Numbered from the stretch's first letter, positions 16,322-24,675 are shown. The stretch: 64,000 bases of DNA from Ancylobacter sp. WKF20 (GCF_029760895.1 NZ_CP121679.1:1054001-1118000); one strand, 5' to 3'. A program made the numbers and translations. Notes: generated by a model from the sequence alone, not told the origin.

Positions 16322-16744
16322 TCACCACTTGCCGGTGTTCGGCATCGACGCCCACGGCTCTTGCGGGGGCAGGGCGCCGCCCTTCTGCAGCAACTCGATC
16401 GAGATGTTGTCGGGGGAACGGATGAAGGCCATGTAGCCGTCGCGCGGCGGCCGGTTGATGGTCACGCCGGCGGCGTGGAGCTTGGCGCAGGTGGCGTAGA
16501 TGTCGTCCACCTCATAGGCCAGATGGCCGAAATTGCGGCCTTCGCCATAGGCTTCGGGGTCCCAGTTATAGGTGAGTTCCACCTCGGCCACGCCGGCCTG
16601 GCCGGGCGCCGCGAGGAACACCAGCGTATAGCGGCCCTGGGGCACTTCCTTGCGGCGGACCTCCTCCAGACCCAGCTTGTTGACGTAGAAGTCGAGCGAG
16701 GCGTCGATGTTGGTGACGCGCACCATGGTGTGAAGGTACTTCAT
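16322..16744 (-). CDS. gloA: Lactoylglutathione lyase (glyoxalase I)
   Basis: A 140-residue metal-dependent glyoxalase I that isomerises the hemithioacetal of methylglyoxal and glutathione to S-lactoylglutathione in the cytosol. It starts with the family pattern [23 protein letters not shown]. Candidate metal ligands are His5, the Glu in AEVELTYNW, the His in [12 protein letters not shown] and the Glu in [10 protein letters not shown]. Length fits the bacterial enzyme (about 135-145). The C-terminal tail [14 protein letters not shown] is typical of alphaproteobacterial forms. It is divergent from the sirtuin gene with a short gap and appears monocistronic. Confidence 0.93.
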   Translation of the reverse strand: MKYLHTMVRVTNIDASLDFYVNKLGLEEVRRKEVPQGRYTLVFLAAPGQAGVAEVELTYNWDPEAYGEGRNFGHLAYEVDDIYATCAKLHAAGVTINRPPRDGYMAFIRSPDNISIELLQKGGALPPQEPWASMPNTGKW

Positions 16745-16797
16745 GGATCCTCATGCGGGCTGTGGCGGCCGGGCCGCCTGGAGAGTGGTCGCAACAT

Positions 16798-17574
16798 ATG
16801 ATGGCGGACGATGACATCAAGGTACGCTGCGCCGAACTGACGGCGATCCTTGCCGGCGCGCTCCGGGGCGTCGCCTTTACGGGCGCGGGGATATCGACCG
16901 AGTGCGGCATCCCTGACTTTCGTTCGCCCGGCGGACTATGGACGCGCAATCGTCCGATCGATTTCGAGACCTTTCTCAGTCGGCGGGACATGCGCGACGA
17001 GGCGTGGCGCCGGCGCTTTGCCATGGAGGAGGCCTTCGGTGGCGCGCAGCCAGGCCGGGGGCACCACGCTCTCGCCAGGCTGGTATCTGACAACCGATTT
17101 GCGGGCATCGTCACGCAGAACATCGACGGTCTGCATCAGGCGGCCGGCGTGCCGTCCGACAAACTGGTCGAACTCCACGGCAACACGACCTACGCCACCT
17201 GCCTTGCGTGCGAGAAACGCTACGAGATCGGCTGGGTGCGCCAGCATTTCCATGCAAGGGGCGGCAGCGCGCCGGATTGCCCGGCGTGCGACGGCCCCAT
17301 AAAGACGGCAGCCGTGTCCTTCGGGCAGCCCATGCCGAAAGAGGCGATGGAGCGCGCGCGGGCGCTCACGCATGCGTGCGATGTGTTCCTCGTGCTGGGT
17401 TCTTCGCTTGTCGTTTGGCCGGCGGCGGGCTTTCCGGCGGCCGCCAAACAGCGTGGCGCCACGCTCGTCATCGTGAACCGCGAGCCGACCGAATTCGACG
17501 CCGTTGCCGATCTCGTCATTCACGCCGATATCGGCGATGTGCTTCAGCTAGCCATGGGCGATAAGGGTATTTAA
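16798..17574 (+). CDS. cobB: NAD-dependent protein deacylase, Sir2 family
   Basis: A 258-residue sirtuin that removes acyl groups from lysines using NAD. Motifs are GAGISTECGIPDFRSPGGLW (NAD loop), TQNIDGLHQAAG, the catalytic-His element ELHGNTTYATC, a four-cysteine zinc site (C-L-A-C and C-P-A-C) and VLGSSLVVWPAAGFP. Start chosen at 16798, behind GGAGAG at 16780. A longer frame to 16753 adds 15 residues, and an ATG at 16801 is also possible. Its likely targets are acetylated metabolic enzymes (family knowledge). It is followed by a cold-shock gene 130 bp on. Confidence 0.92.
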   Translation: MMADDDIKVRCAELTAILAGALRGVAFTGAGISTECGIPDFRSPGGLWTRNRPIDFETFLSRRDMRDEAWRRRFAMEEAFGGAQPGRGHHALARLVSDNRFAGIVTQNIDGLHQAAGVPSDKLVELHGNTTYATCLACEKRYEIGWVRQHFHARGGSAPDCPACDGPIKTAAVSFGQPMPKEAMERARALTHACDVFLVLGSSLVVWPAAGFPAAAKQRGATLVIVNREPTEFDAVADLVIHADIGDVLQLAMGDKGI

Positions 17575-17704
17575 ACACCTTCGCCGGTCAGCCCGAATCA
17601 ATTTGGGTGTTTTCGTGGCGGGATCGGGTGCTATGCTTGCCCGAGCAGAATCATAAGGCGCTGGTCAGGCGGCGGGGCGCAGCGTTCGCGGAGGTAAATG
17701 GCCG

Positions 17705-18301
17705 ATGGTTTCGGACGGTACCTTGCCAAATTATGGCCTGGCAGAGCATGGCTCGCTGGACGCGGATGACGCGAGCGACCGCGCGGAAGGGCTCGTCCAG
17801 ATCGCCGGCACCATCAAGTGGTTCGACGTCTCCAAGGGCTACGGATTCGTCGTTCCGGATGGGGGTGGCAGCGATGTGCTGCTGCATGTGACCTGCCTGC
17901 GCCGGGGCGGTTTTACCACCGCGCAGGAAGGTGCCCGCGTGGTCTGCGAGGTGATTGCTCGCGAACGCGGCTTTCAGGCGCTACGCGTGTTGTCGATGGA
18001 TGCCTCGACCGCGCTGCACCACTCCCAGCTTCCGCAGGCACGGACCCATGTGGCGGTTCAGCCCGTTGGCGGGTTCGAGCGGGCCTGGGTGAAGTGGTTC
18101 AACCGGCTGCGCGGCTTCGGCTTTCTCTCTCGCGGGGAGGGGACGGAGGACATCTTCGTCCATATGGAGACGCTGCGCCGCCACGGCTTGACCGAATTGC
18201 GGCCCGGGCAGATGGTGCTGGTCCGCTTCGGGCCCGGACCCAAGGGTCTGATGGCGGCTGAGGTTCGGCCAGACGGGGCCACCACGCCCTCGTCGCACTA
18301 G
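17705..18301 (+). CDS. Cold-shock protein with two cold-shock domains
   Basis: A 198-residue RNA/DNA-binding protein with two cold-shock domains. The first, near residues 33-98, has GTIKWFDVSKGYGFVVPD and ends VLSMD. The second, near 125-190, has AWVKWFNRLRGFGFLSRG and DIFVHMETL. Both keep the aromatic RNP1 (K-G-[FY]-G-F-[IV]) idea. RNP2 is FVHM in the second, but only LLHV in the first, where the usual Phe is replaced. Double-domain proteins of this type are typical of Hyphomicrobiales and often precede a DUF192 gene, as here. The start has GGAGGT upstream. Probably acts as an RNA chaperone; target unknown. Confidence 0.92.
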   Translation: MVSDGTLPNYGLAEHGSLDADDASDRAEGLVQIAGTIKWFDVSKGYGFVVPDGGGSDVLLHVTCLRRGGFTTAQEGARVVCEVIARERGFQALRVLSMDASTALHHSQLPQARTHVAVQPVGGFERAWVKWFNRLRGFGFLSRGEGTEDIFVHMETLRRHGLTELRPGQMVLVRFGPGPKGLMAAEVRPDGATTPSSH

Positions 18302-18326
18302 GGAAGGCGCCGCGCGCCCCGCGTTC

Positions 18327-18830
18327 ATGGTATCATTTTACGTTCCGGCCGGGGCGCACCGCTTCGTCGTTCCGGTTGTTACCCGGTGGCTTGGCCTTTT
18401 CCTGCTTCTCGCCGGGCTCAGCTTGATGGCGCTTCCGGCCCGCGCGGCGAGCTTCGAGCCGCTCACCATCACCACGGCCAAGGGGCCCGTGAACTTCACC
18501 GTCGAGATCGCGACCACGCCGGCCGAGCGGGCGAAGGGGCTGATGTACCGCACCGAGCTGAAGCCGGATGCGGGGATGCTGTTCGATTTCGAGGTCGATC
18601 AGCCCGTCTATATGTGGATGAAGAACACCTATATCCCGCTCGACATGCTGTTCATCCGCTCGGATGGGCGGATCGCCTCCATCACCACGGACACCACTCC
18701 GCTCTCGACCGCGACGATTTCCTCGGGTGTCGCGGTGCGGGCGGTGCTCGAGCTTCCGGCCGGCACGGTGCGGGCCCGGGGGATCGCGGTGGGCGATCGG
18801 GTCAGCCACCGGATGTTCGCTGCGCCGTGA
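18327..18830 (+). CDS. DUF192 family exported protein
   Basis: A 167-residue protein with an N-terminal signal sequence (hydrophobic core [16 protein letters not shown], likely cleavage after ARA-A near residue 40). It is followed by a DUF192 domain with the hallmarks [22 protein letters not shown] and [17 protein letters not shown]. The family has a compact beta fold and no established reaction. It follows the cold-shock gene by 25 bp, a pairing conserved in related genomes, so the two are probably co-transcribed. It is periplasmic by its signal peptide. I cannot name a function. Confidence 0.88.
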   Translation: MVSFYVPAGAHRFVVPVVTRWLGLFLLLAGLSLMALPARAASFEPLTITTAKGPVNFTVEIATTPAERAKGLMYRTELKPDAGMLFDFEVDQPVYMWMKNTYIPLDMLFIRSDGRIASITTDTTPLSTATISSGVAVRAVLELPAGTVRARGIAVGDRVSHRMFAAP

Positions 18831-18921
18831 CGGACCGCCCGATAGGGCAGGATCGGCTTGACGGCGCCGCGCGTGGATGCGATGCCGCTGTGCATGTGCT
18901 GGCGGCGACGCTGGCGCTCGT

Positions 18922-18998
18922 CGGGGTATAGCGCAGCCCGGTAGCGCGGAAGTTTTGGGTACTTCAGGTCGCAGGTTCGAATCCTGCTGCCCCGACCA
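18922..18998 (+). tRNA. tRNA-Pro (anticodon TGG)
   Basis: A 77-nt cloverleaf with encoded CCA. The acceptor CGGGGTA pairs with TGCCCCG (one T-G pair). The anticodon stem GAAGT/ACTTC encloses TTTGGGT, anticodon TGG. The T-arm is GCAGG-TTCGAAT-CCTGC. It lies 47 bp upstream of the NDUFS4-like gene on the same strand. Confidence 0.97.
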
Positions 18999-19045
18999 TC
19001 CGGATATGCGAAATTCGCCGGCACGACGCTATGGGAGCGAGTTGA

Positions 19046-19351
19046 ATGGTTGCACGCATCTACAAGCCGGCCCGCAACGCGATGCAGTCGGGCACGGCGA
19101 AGACCAAGCTCTGGGTGCTGGACTATGAGCCGGAGGTCGCCCGACAGGTCGAGCCGCTGATGGGGTACACCAGCTCGGCCGACATGAAGAGCCAGCTTCG
19201 CCTGCGCTTTGAGAGCAAGGAAGAAGCGGTCGCCTATGCTGAGAAGCACGGCATCGCCTATCAGGTGCAGGAGCCCAAGGAGCCCACGCGCCGCCGCATC
19301 GCCTATTCGGACAATTTCAGCTTCCGCCGCCTCGGCCAGTGGACGCACTGA
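19046..19351 (+). CDS. NADH dehydrogenase accessory subunit (NDUFS4-like, ETC complex I)
   Basis: A 101-residue homologue of the 18-kDa accessory subunit of respiratory complex I. It begins ARIYKPARNAMQSGTAKTK, followed by WVLDYEP, LRLRFESKEEAVAYAEKHG and the C-terminal NFSFRRLGQWTH, which is the ETC_C1_NDUFS4 signature. Outside alphaproteobacteria and mitochondria this subunit is rare, so it supports the taxonomic call. In mitochondria the protein stabilises the NADH-oxidising arm of the complex. The gene is sandwiched between tRNA-Pro and tRNA-Arg on the same strand and is not near a nuo operon in this window. A processed polycistron with the tRNAs is possible. Confidence 0.93.
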   Translation: MVARIYKPARNAMQSGTAKTKLWVLDYEPEVARQVEPLMGYTSSADMKSQLRLRFESKEEAVAYAEKHGIAYQVQEPKEPTRRRIAYSDNFSFRRLGQWTH

Positions 19352-19376
19352 TCGGTAACTCCCGGATCGCCTCCCC

Positions 19377-19453
19377 GGCCGCGTAGCTCAGCTGGATAGA
19401 GCAGCCGCCTTCTAAGCGGCAGGTCGCTGGTTCGAGCCCAGCCGCGGTCGCCA
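19377..19453 (+). tRNA. tRNA-Arg (anticodon TCT)
   Basis: A 77-nt cloverleaf with encoded CCA. The acceptor GGCCGCG pairs with CGCGGTC (one G-T). The anticodon stem GCCGC/GCGGC encloses CTTCTAA, anticodon TCT. The T-arm is GCTGG-TTCGAGC-CCAGC. It starts 25 bp after the NDUFS4-like stop. Confidence 0.97.
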
Positions 19454-19457
19454 GCCG

Positions 19458-19477
19458 GCGCGCCGTTCGTGGCGCGC
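19458..19477 (+). terminator. Possible terminator hairpin after tRNA-Arg
   Basis: GCGCGCC, a six-base GTTCGT loop and GGCGCGC form a stable stem directly after the tRNA CCA end. No T-run follows, so either a Rho-assisted terminator or a processing signal is possible. Confidence 0.4.
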
Positions 19478-19484
19478 GGATGCC

Positions 19485-19574
19485 TCAATCGAAGATGCGG
19501 AAGACATAGGCCAGCATCAGCAGCGTCAGCGCGGCCAGTGCCGCCTTGAAAACAAACGATCCTTCTCCGCCCAT
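19485..19574 (-). CDS. Tiny (29-residue) single-pass membrane protein
   Basis: A 30-codon frame with ATG at 19574 and a perfect GGAGG five bases upstream, stop at 19485. The product begins MGGEGSFVFK, continues with a hydrophobic stretch AALAALTLLMLAYVF, and ends RIFD. The start is short and acidic, the helix is about 15-18 residues, and the end is charged. This resembles small membrane subunits or regulators such as cytochrome-oxidase assembly peptides, but I do not recognise a family. It faces the tRNA-Arg hairpin and diverges from the diguanylate cyclase gene. Evidence that it is real is the ribosome-binding site, spacing and clean helix. Confidence 0.6.
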   Translation of the reverse strand: MGGEGSFVFKAALAALTLLMLAYVFRIFD

Positions 19575-19743
19575 GCGCGCCTCCGTGAACGTCACACAGG
19601 AGACCGCGCGGAGCGACGGGCTTCAACCCGAGTAAATTACCGCTTGACCTGGCCGCTTTCCCGGACGGGATTTGTTCTGCCTCAACGCCGCGCGCGCCGT
19701 TGATCGTTTCAGTAAATAGATACCCCCGAATCGGCTCGGCGCC

Positions 19744-21390
19744 ATGAAGCTGCCTTCCATCTCCTCGCGCCTGGAAACACTGCTGCTCCCGTTGAGCCTG
19801 CTGGTCTCGCTGCTGCTGATCGCCGCAACGAGCCTGACCCTATGGATCACCTATGACGAGGTGACCCGTAAGGCGCTGCGCTCATCGAGCGATATGCTGC
19901 ACCTGGCTGAGAACCACATCTCGCGGGAGGTGGATCTGTGGCTGTTTGCCCTCGATCTGGCGGTGTCGCTGACCGGTCCCGCGGGTGGAGCACGCGATAT
20001 CGACCGCCAGTCCGCACTGTTTCAGGTTGCCGAGCGGCTTCCCTCGCCGGTCGATTTGTTCCTCACCGGTCCTGACGGGCAGGTGCTGGCCGATTCGATG
20101 GACGCCGTTCCCCTCGATGCGGAGGCGCGTCTGCGCAGCTTCGTGCATCGCATTCGCGACGGTAATAAAACACCATCGGTCAGCGAGCCCATGCCGTGGC
20201 TTGCAGGGGCCGACAAGGCCATTTTGATGGGGCGGCGGCTCGCAGACGCTGATGGCGGCTTTCGCGGCGCGGCGGTTGTGGCTGTGCCGGTGGCGCGGTT
20301 GCAGCAGATCATCGGGGATCTGCAAGGCCGCGGCCCGGAGGCTGTCAGCCTCGCTCTCTTGAGTGCCGATGGTGCCATGGTAGCGGGTCGCCCGCTCGCC
20401 CTGCTCAACGGACAGGGGCGGGGGATGCGCGATGCCGCTGGCGTCGCGCTCCAGCAGGCGCTTGCAGCGGCCGAGGGCGGGGACGTCAGCCATGCGCGCG
20501 TCGGTTTGGCGGGTGGGCCAGTGGATGAGAGGCAGGTGGAGGACGCGACGCGGGCGGTCACTTTCGGCTGGGTCGCCAACACCAACCTGCTGCTCGTGGC
20601 GTCGCAATCCACCACCCAGATCTATGCCAAGTGGTTGGAAAGGCTGTTCATTCTGAGCGCCGTCGTCTTGCTCATGTGCCTGTCCGCCATCCTGCTCGCC
20701 GCCAAGCTGCGCACCGAATTGCGGCGCCGGCATCAGGCGGAGATCGACATGGCGGCCCTCGCCACCACCGATGGCCTGACGGGCCTGCCCAACCGCCGGC
20801 GGTTCGACGAGGTGATGCAGCGCGAGCGCGATCGGGCGTGCCGGGCGAGGCAGCCGCTGAGCCTGCTCGCGCTCGATGCCGACCGCTTCAAGCGGATCAA
20901 TGACAGCTATGGCCACGCTACCGGTGACGAGGTTTTGCGCTTGTTGTCCAAGGCGATAGCGGGACAGCTTCGCCGCCCCGGCGACTTCGCGGCGCGCACC
21001 GGGGGCGAGGAATTCGCGGTGATTCTTCCCGAAACCGACGCCACCGGCGCCCTCCATGTAGCCGAGCGAATCCGCGCGGATTTCGCGGCGGCGACGGGCC
21101 GCTTCTTCGAGGGGCGGGATGGCTGCACCCTGAGTGTCGGTATTAAAATACTGACGCCGGCGCGGCCGGAGACGGTCAGCCAGCTCCTCGTCTGCGCCGA
21201 CGCGGCGCTTTATGCGGCCAAGCAGGGCGGGCGGGACCGGGTGGTTCTGGGGCCGGTCCGGCCGGCCAGTCAGTGCAGTGAGGTGACCAGTCAGGGTAAG
21301 GAGGTGAACAGTCCGGCCAACAAGACGCGGCACACGGACGGGGGGCCTGATCCGCTCTGGCCGGAAGGGCAGGCCGGCTGCTTCGCCTGA
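19744..21390 (+). CDS. Diguanylate cyclase with periplasmic sensor domain
   Basis: A 548-residue membrane signalling enzyme that makes cyclic di-GMP. The first transmembrane helix is at about residues 13-38. A periplasmic Cache-like sensor region follows (about 40-295), then a second helix near 299-323 and a GGDEF domain from about 340 to 500. The active-site motif is GGEEF (about 420-424). Five residues before it is the product-inhibition RxxD site (RPGD), so an active, feedback-controlled enzyme is expected. No EAL domain. The last 45 residues are not part of the domain and are encoded by a short repeated sequence (21269-21318), so the original protein may have ended sooner. Sensor ligand unknown. 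Confidence 0.92.
   Translation: MKLPSISSRLETLLLPLSLLVSLLLIAATSLTLWITYDEVTRKALRSSSDMLHLAENHISREVDLWLFALDLAVSLTGPAGGARDIDRQSALFQVAERLPSPVDLFLTGPDGQVLADSMDAVPLDAEARLRSFVHRIRDGNKTPSVSEPMPWLAGADKAILMGRRLADADGGFRGAAVVAVPVARLQQIIGDLQGRGPEAVSLALLSADGAMVAGRPLALLNGQGRGMRDAAGVALQQALAAAEGGDVSHARVGLAGGPVDERQVEDATRAVTFGWVANTNLLLVASQSTTQIYAKWLERLFILSAVVLLMCLSAILLAAKLRTELRRRHQAEIDMAALATTDGLTGLPNRRRFDEVMQRERDRACRARQPLSLLALDADRFKRINDSYGHATGDEVLRLLSKAIAGQLRRPGDFAARTGGEEFAVILPETDATGALHVAERIRADFAAATGRFFEGRDGCTLSVGIKILTPARPETVSQLLVCADAALYAAKQGGRDRVVLGPVRPASQCSEVTSQGKEVNSPANKTRHTDGGPDPLWPEGQAGCFA
21269..21318 (+). repeat. 50-bp dispersed repeat, copy A
   Basis: It shares an exact 17-bp core, GTCAGTGCAGTGAGGTG, and a terminal CCGGCC with a segment of the same length at 52585-52634 (35 of 50 positions identical, same strand). 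Inside, the reverse strand shows two diverged units of about 22 bp (TGTTCACCTC... and GGTCACCTC..., both ending CTGACT). It lies in the C-terminal tail codons of the diguanylate cyclase gene. Confidence 0.45.
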
Positions 21391-21443
21391 TAGCGGCCCC
21401 GACCCGTCTTGGCCGTCGGTGCCGCGCGGGCTAGCTTTCGGTC

Positions 21444-22148
21444 ATGTGCAATCTCTACAGCCACCGAAGCAATGTTCAGGCGATCGCCGATCTGGTGCGC
21501 GGCCTCACGGGCGAGCTCCAGAACGGCGCCGGCAACCTGCCGCCGCAGCCGGGCATCTTCCCGGATTATCCCGCGCCCATCGTGCGGGCACGGGCGGGGC
21601 AGGGGGCGGAGCTCGTTCTCGCCCGCTGGGGGATGCCCTCGCCCGCCTTCCTGCTGGAGGGGCGCGGGCGCGATGCCGGCGTGACCAACATTCGCAAGGT
21701 CGATTCGCCGCATTGGCGGCCCTGGCTGGCGCCGCAGCATCGCTGCCTTGTGCCCTTCACCAGCTTTTCCGAAAACGCGCTGGTCACGCATGAGCCGGTC
21801 TGGTTCGCGCTCGGCGAGGATCGCCCGCTCGCCGTCTTCGCGGGCCTCTGGACGCGCTGGACCGGCGTGCGCAAGGTCAAGGAAGGCCCGGTCACCACGG
21901 ACCTGTTCGGCTTTCTCACCACCGAGCCCAACGCCGTGGTGGCGCCGGTGCATCCCAAGGCGATGCCGGTGATCCTGACCACGGCGGAGGAACGCGATGT
22001 CTGGCTGCGCGCGCCCTGGAGCGAGGCGCGGGCGTTGCAGAGGCCGTTGCCGGACGCCGCGCTGGTCGTGGTGGCGCGCGGGGCGAAGGAGGATCCCCCG
22101 CCGGAGGTCGAGCCGGTGCGCGACCTGTTCTCGCTGCTCGGCCCCTGA
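21444..22148 (+). CDS. yedK: SOS response-associated protein, YedK/HMCES type
   Basis: A 234-residue SRAP-domain protein. In this family Cys2 becomes the N-terminal nucleophile after Met removal and forms a stable thiazolidine crosslink with abasic sites in single-stranded DNA. The N-terminus MCNLYS keeps Cys2. Further markers are [30 protein letters not shown] with the conserved Glu, and [12 protein letters not shown] with the conserved His. Length matches YedK-type proteins. It appears to be a single gene. No LexA box is evident to me in the short upstream region. Confidence 0.92.
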   Translation: MCNLYSHRSNVQAIADLVRGLTGELQNGAGNLPPQPGIFPDYPAPIVRARAGQGAELVLARWGMPSPAFLLEGRGRDAGVTNIRKVDSPHWRPWLAPQHRCLVPFTSFSENALVTHEPVWFALGEDRPLAVFAGLWTRWTGVRKVKEGPVTTDLFGFLTTEPNAVVAPVHPKAMPVILTTAEERDVWLRAPWSEARALQRPLPDAALVVVARGAKEDPPPEVEPVRDLFSLLGP

Positions 22149-22247
22149 AGTCGGGGCGGCCGATCCGGGCGCGGGGTTTGCGCGTAGGCGCTGGGCTCGG
22201 CTACATCGCGCCGTCGTGGGCGCGATCCGCCCGAAGGGAGTTCGACC

Positions 22248-22826
22248 ATGTCGCTTCGCCTGTACCTCGCGGGCCCGGACGTGTTCAGGCCGGATGCCGC
22301 CGAGCGCGGTGCCGCGCTGAAGGCGCTGTGCGCCAGCCTGGGCGTGGAGGGGCTCTACCCGCTCGACGGCACCACGACCGACATTCGCGGGCGCTGCATC
22401 GCCATGATCCATGAGGCGGATGCCATCATCGCCGACATCTCGCCGTTTCGCGGCGTCCATATGGACCCCGGCACGGCGTTCGAGATCGGCTATGGCGAGG
22501 CGCTCGGCAAGCCGTTCTTCCTGTGGTCGCAAGAGGGGCGCACGCTGACCGAGCGCGTGCCGGCCGATGAGCGCGGACGCGACGCGCAGGGCCATCTGGT
22601 CGAGGATTTCGGCAAGCCGGAAAACCTGATGATCGTGCCCGACGGGCAGCGGGTCTGGTCGAGCCCGGCCGAGGCCATTGCCGAGGCGGTCGAGGCGCTG
22701 AGCTTCACCAGCAAGAACCGCCAGCTCCAGCGGCAGACCCGCGCGGCGGTGCTGGTGGCGATCGGAGTCAGCCTCATTGTGGCCCTCAGCGCCGGCATGG
22801 TGGTGGACTGGCTCGTCGGCTGGTGA
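22248..22826 (+). CDS. Nucleoside 2-deoxyribosyltransferase-like protein with C-terminal membrane anchor
   Basis: A 192-residue protein. Residues 1-150 match the nucleoside 2-deoxyribosyltransferase fold: LYLAGPDVFRPDA, then CIAMIHEADAIIADISPFRG, then MDPGTAFEIGYGEALGKP, where the Glu is the expected nucleophile. Such enzymes exchange or hydrolyse deoxyribonucleoside bases for salvage or nucleotide clean-up. Unusually, after a short basic linker (SKNRQLQRQTR) there is one C-terminal hydrophobic helix (AAVLVAIGVSLIVALSAGMVV). This would anchor the enzyme to the inner membrane with the catalytic domain in the cytosol. Ribosome-binding GGGAG precedes the ATG. Substrate unproven. Confidence 0.88.
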   Translation: MSLRLYLAGPDVFRPDAAERGAALKALCASLGVEGLYPLDGTTTDIRGRCIAMIHEADAIIADISPFRGVHMDPGTAFEIGYGEALGKPFFLWSQEGRTLTERVPADERGRDAQGHLVEDFGKPENLMIVPDGQRVWSSPAEAIAEAVEALSFTSKNRQLQRQTRAAVLVAIGVSLIVALSAGMVVDWLVGW

Positions 22827-22975
22827 TCGCCCGCAAAGCCTCGCCGCCGCTGCGTCAGTGTCTCGTCCGGGGCGCTGGAGCCTGCTATCATGGAACCATC
22901 CGGCGAGCTCCTGCTTGGGCCTTGTCGGCCGGTCGCCATCATGGCGCCGGTTCCACGCAGGCGAGGGAGACCAGC

Positions 22976-23266
22976 ATGCGCAGGTGGGTTAACGTTGGGC
23001 TTGGGATGATGTCGGCGGTTGCGATGACCGCGGGTCTGGGCGGCTCGGCCCAGGCGCTGAAGGCGTATCTGCCGCATATGCAGAACCCCAACATGGAATT
23101 TACCGGCCCGTTCGAGGGCGATCTCTACACCCGCACGGACGTGCTGCCGCAGGGACGCCCGTGGTTTCCGTCTCTCGGGCCGAGCTATGGCGCCTATGTC
23201 GATCCGTGGTTCGCGCCCAAGGGACAGGTGATCGTGAAGCCGACGGCGCGTCCGGTCACGAAATAG
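22976..23266 (+). CDS. Small secreted protein of unknown function
   Basis: A 96-residue protein with a clear signal peptide (RRW n-region, hydrophobic VGLGMMSAVAMTAGLGGSAQA, cleavage near residue 28). The mature part of about 68 residues is rich in Pro, Tyr and Gly (GPFEGDLYTRTDVLP, PSLGPSYGAYVDPWF) and ends basic. I do not recognise a family. The start at 22976 was chosen because GGGAG lies just upstream and the signal peptide begins there; the longer frame to 22823 has no signal. A GC-rich hairpin follows the stop. Confidence 0.7.
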   Translation: MRRWVNVGLGMMSAVAMTAGLGGSAQALKAYLPHMQNPNMEFTGPFEGDLYTRTDVLPQGRPWFPSLGPSYGAYVDPWFAPKGQVIVKPTARPVTK

Positions 23267-23292
23267 CCCGGAGCGGCGTGGCTTACTCTCCG

Positions 23293-23315
23293 CGCGGCGG
23301 CCCTGGCCCGCCGCG
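23293..23315 (+). terminator. Possible terminator hairpin after the small secreted protein gene
   Basis: CGCGGCGG, a seven-base loop and CCGCCGCG form a perfect 8-bp GC stem 26 bp after the stop. It is not followed by a T-run, so its role as a terminator is tentative. Confidence 0.35.
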
Positions 23316-23415
23316 TTCGGGTTCGGCTGCCTTGACGGGGAGGGCATGGGCTCTCTTGAATGGCGCGTGACTCGAATAACGACGAGCCTCACCAGGACGA
23401 GTATCGGAGAAGCCC

Positions 23416-24675
23416 ATGACCAAGCACGCTGGCGTCCCCCCGGAAGCCCTCTCGCATGACGAGCGGCTCGACCGGCTCGGCGAAGTGGCGGTGCGCGTGG
23501 GCCTCGGGCTGCGTCCCGGCCAGGAACTGGTGATGACCGCCGCCATCGACGCGCTGCCGCTGGTGCGTCGCATCACCGAACATGCCTACAAGGCCGGGGC
23601 GAGCCTGGTCACTACCCTGTTCCACGACGATGAAGCCGCGCTGATGCGCTTCCGCAACGCGCCGGATGCGAGCTTCGACCAGGCCAGCGGCTGGCTCTAT
23701 GAGGGCATGGCCAACGCCTTCAAGAACGGCGCCGCCCGGCTCGCCATTTCCGGCGACAATCCGGCGCTGCTGGCCAATGAAGACCCCGACAAGGTCGCCC
23801 GCGCCAACCGCGCGCGCTCCAAGGCCTATATGCCGGCGCTGTCGCTGATCGCCGGCTTCGACATCAACTGGACCATCGTGTCCTATGCCTCGCCCGCCTG
23901 GGCCAAGGCGATGTTCCCCGATGATCCCGAGGACATCGCGGTCGCCAAGCTCTGGCACGCCATCTTCGCCGCCTCGCGCGTGGATACGCCGGACCCGGTC
24001 GCCGCCTGGGACGCGCATAATGCCGAGCTCAACGCCCGCACCACGCGGCTCAATGCCAGCCGCTACGCGGCGCTGCGCTTCCGCGGGCCGGGCACCGATC
24101 TCACCGTCGGCCTTGCCGACGAGCATGAATGGGCCGGCGGCGCCTCCACCGCCAAGAACGGCATCGTCTGCAACGCCAATATCCCGACCGAGGAAGTGTT
24201 CACCACGCCTCACAAGGACCGGGTGGACGGCTATGTCGCCAGCACCAAGCCGCTCTCCTATCAGGGCACGCTGATCCAGGACATCGCCGTGCGCTTCGAG
24301 GGCGGGCGCATCGTCGAGGCCAAGGCGCGCACCGGCGAGAATGTGCTCAACAAGGTTCTGGAGACCGACGAGGGCGCGCGTCGCCTCGGCGAGGTGGCGC
24401 TTGTGCCGCACTCCTCGCCAATCTCCAAGAGCGGTCTTCTGTTCTACAACACGCTCTATGATGAGAACGCCGCCAGCCACATTGCGCTCGGCCAGTCCTA
24501 TTCCAAATGCTTCATCAACGGCGCCTCGCTGACGCCGGAGGAGCTGGCGGCGCGGGGCGCCAATTCCAGCCTCATCCATATCGACTGGATGATCGGTTCG
24601 GGGGAAGTCGACGTCGACGGCATCACGGCCTCCGGGGCGGCCGAGCCGGTGATGCGGGGCGGGGAGTGGGTCTGA
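23416..24675 (+). CDS. Aminopeptidase, M29 family
   Basis: A 419-residue metallo-aminopeptidase of the thermophilic-aminopeptidase (M29) family, a cytosolic enzyme that removes N-terminal residues from peptides using two metal ions. The N-terminal domain has the opening LDRLGEVAVRVGLGLRPGQEL. The catalytic half has FRGPGTDLTVGLADEHEWAGG, NIPTEEVFTTPHKDRVDG, GENVLNKVLETDEGARRLGEVALVP cut by the family's usual insertions, and ASHIALGQSY. These carry the expected Glu, His and Asp ligands. The C-terminal IHIDWMIGS is also typical. Length matches the family (about 410-420). Appears monocistronic. Confidence 0.94.
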   Translation: MTKHAGVPPEALSHDERLDRLGEVAVRVGLGLRPGQELVMTAAIDALPLVRRITEHAYKAGASLVTTLFHDDEAALMRFRNAPDASFDQASGWLYEGMANAFKNGAARLAISGDNPALLANEDPDKVARANRARSKAYMPALSLIAGFDINWTIVSYASPAWAKAMFPDDPEDIAVAKLWHAIFAASRVDTPDPVAAWDAHNAELNARTTRLNASRYAALRFRGPGTDLTVGLADEHEWAGGASTAKNGIVCNANIPTEEVFTTPHKDRVDGYVASTKPLSYQGTLIQDIAVRFEGGRIVEAKARTGENVLNKVLETDEGARRLGEVALVPHSSPISKSGLLFYNTLYDENAASHIALGQSYSKCFINGASLTPEELAARGANSSLIHIDWMIGSGEVDVDGITASGAAEPVMRGGEWV

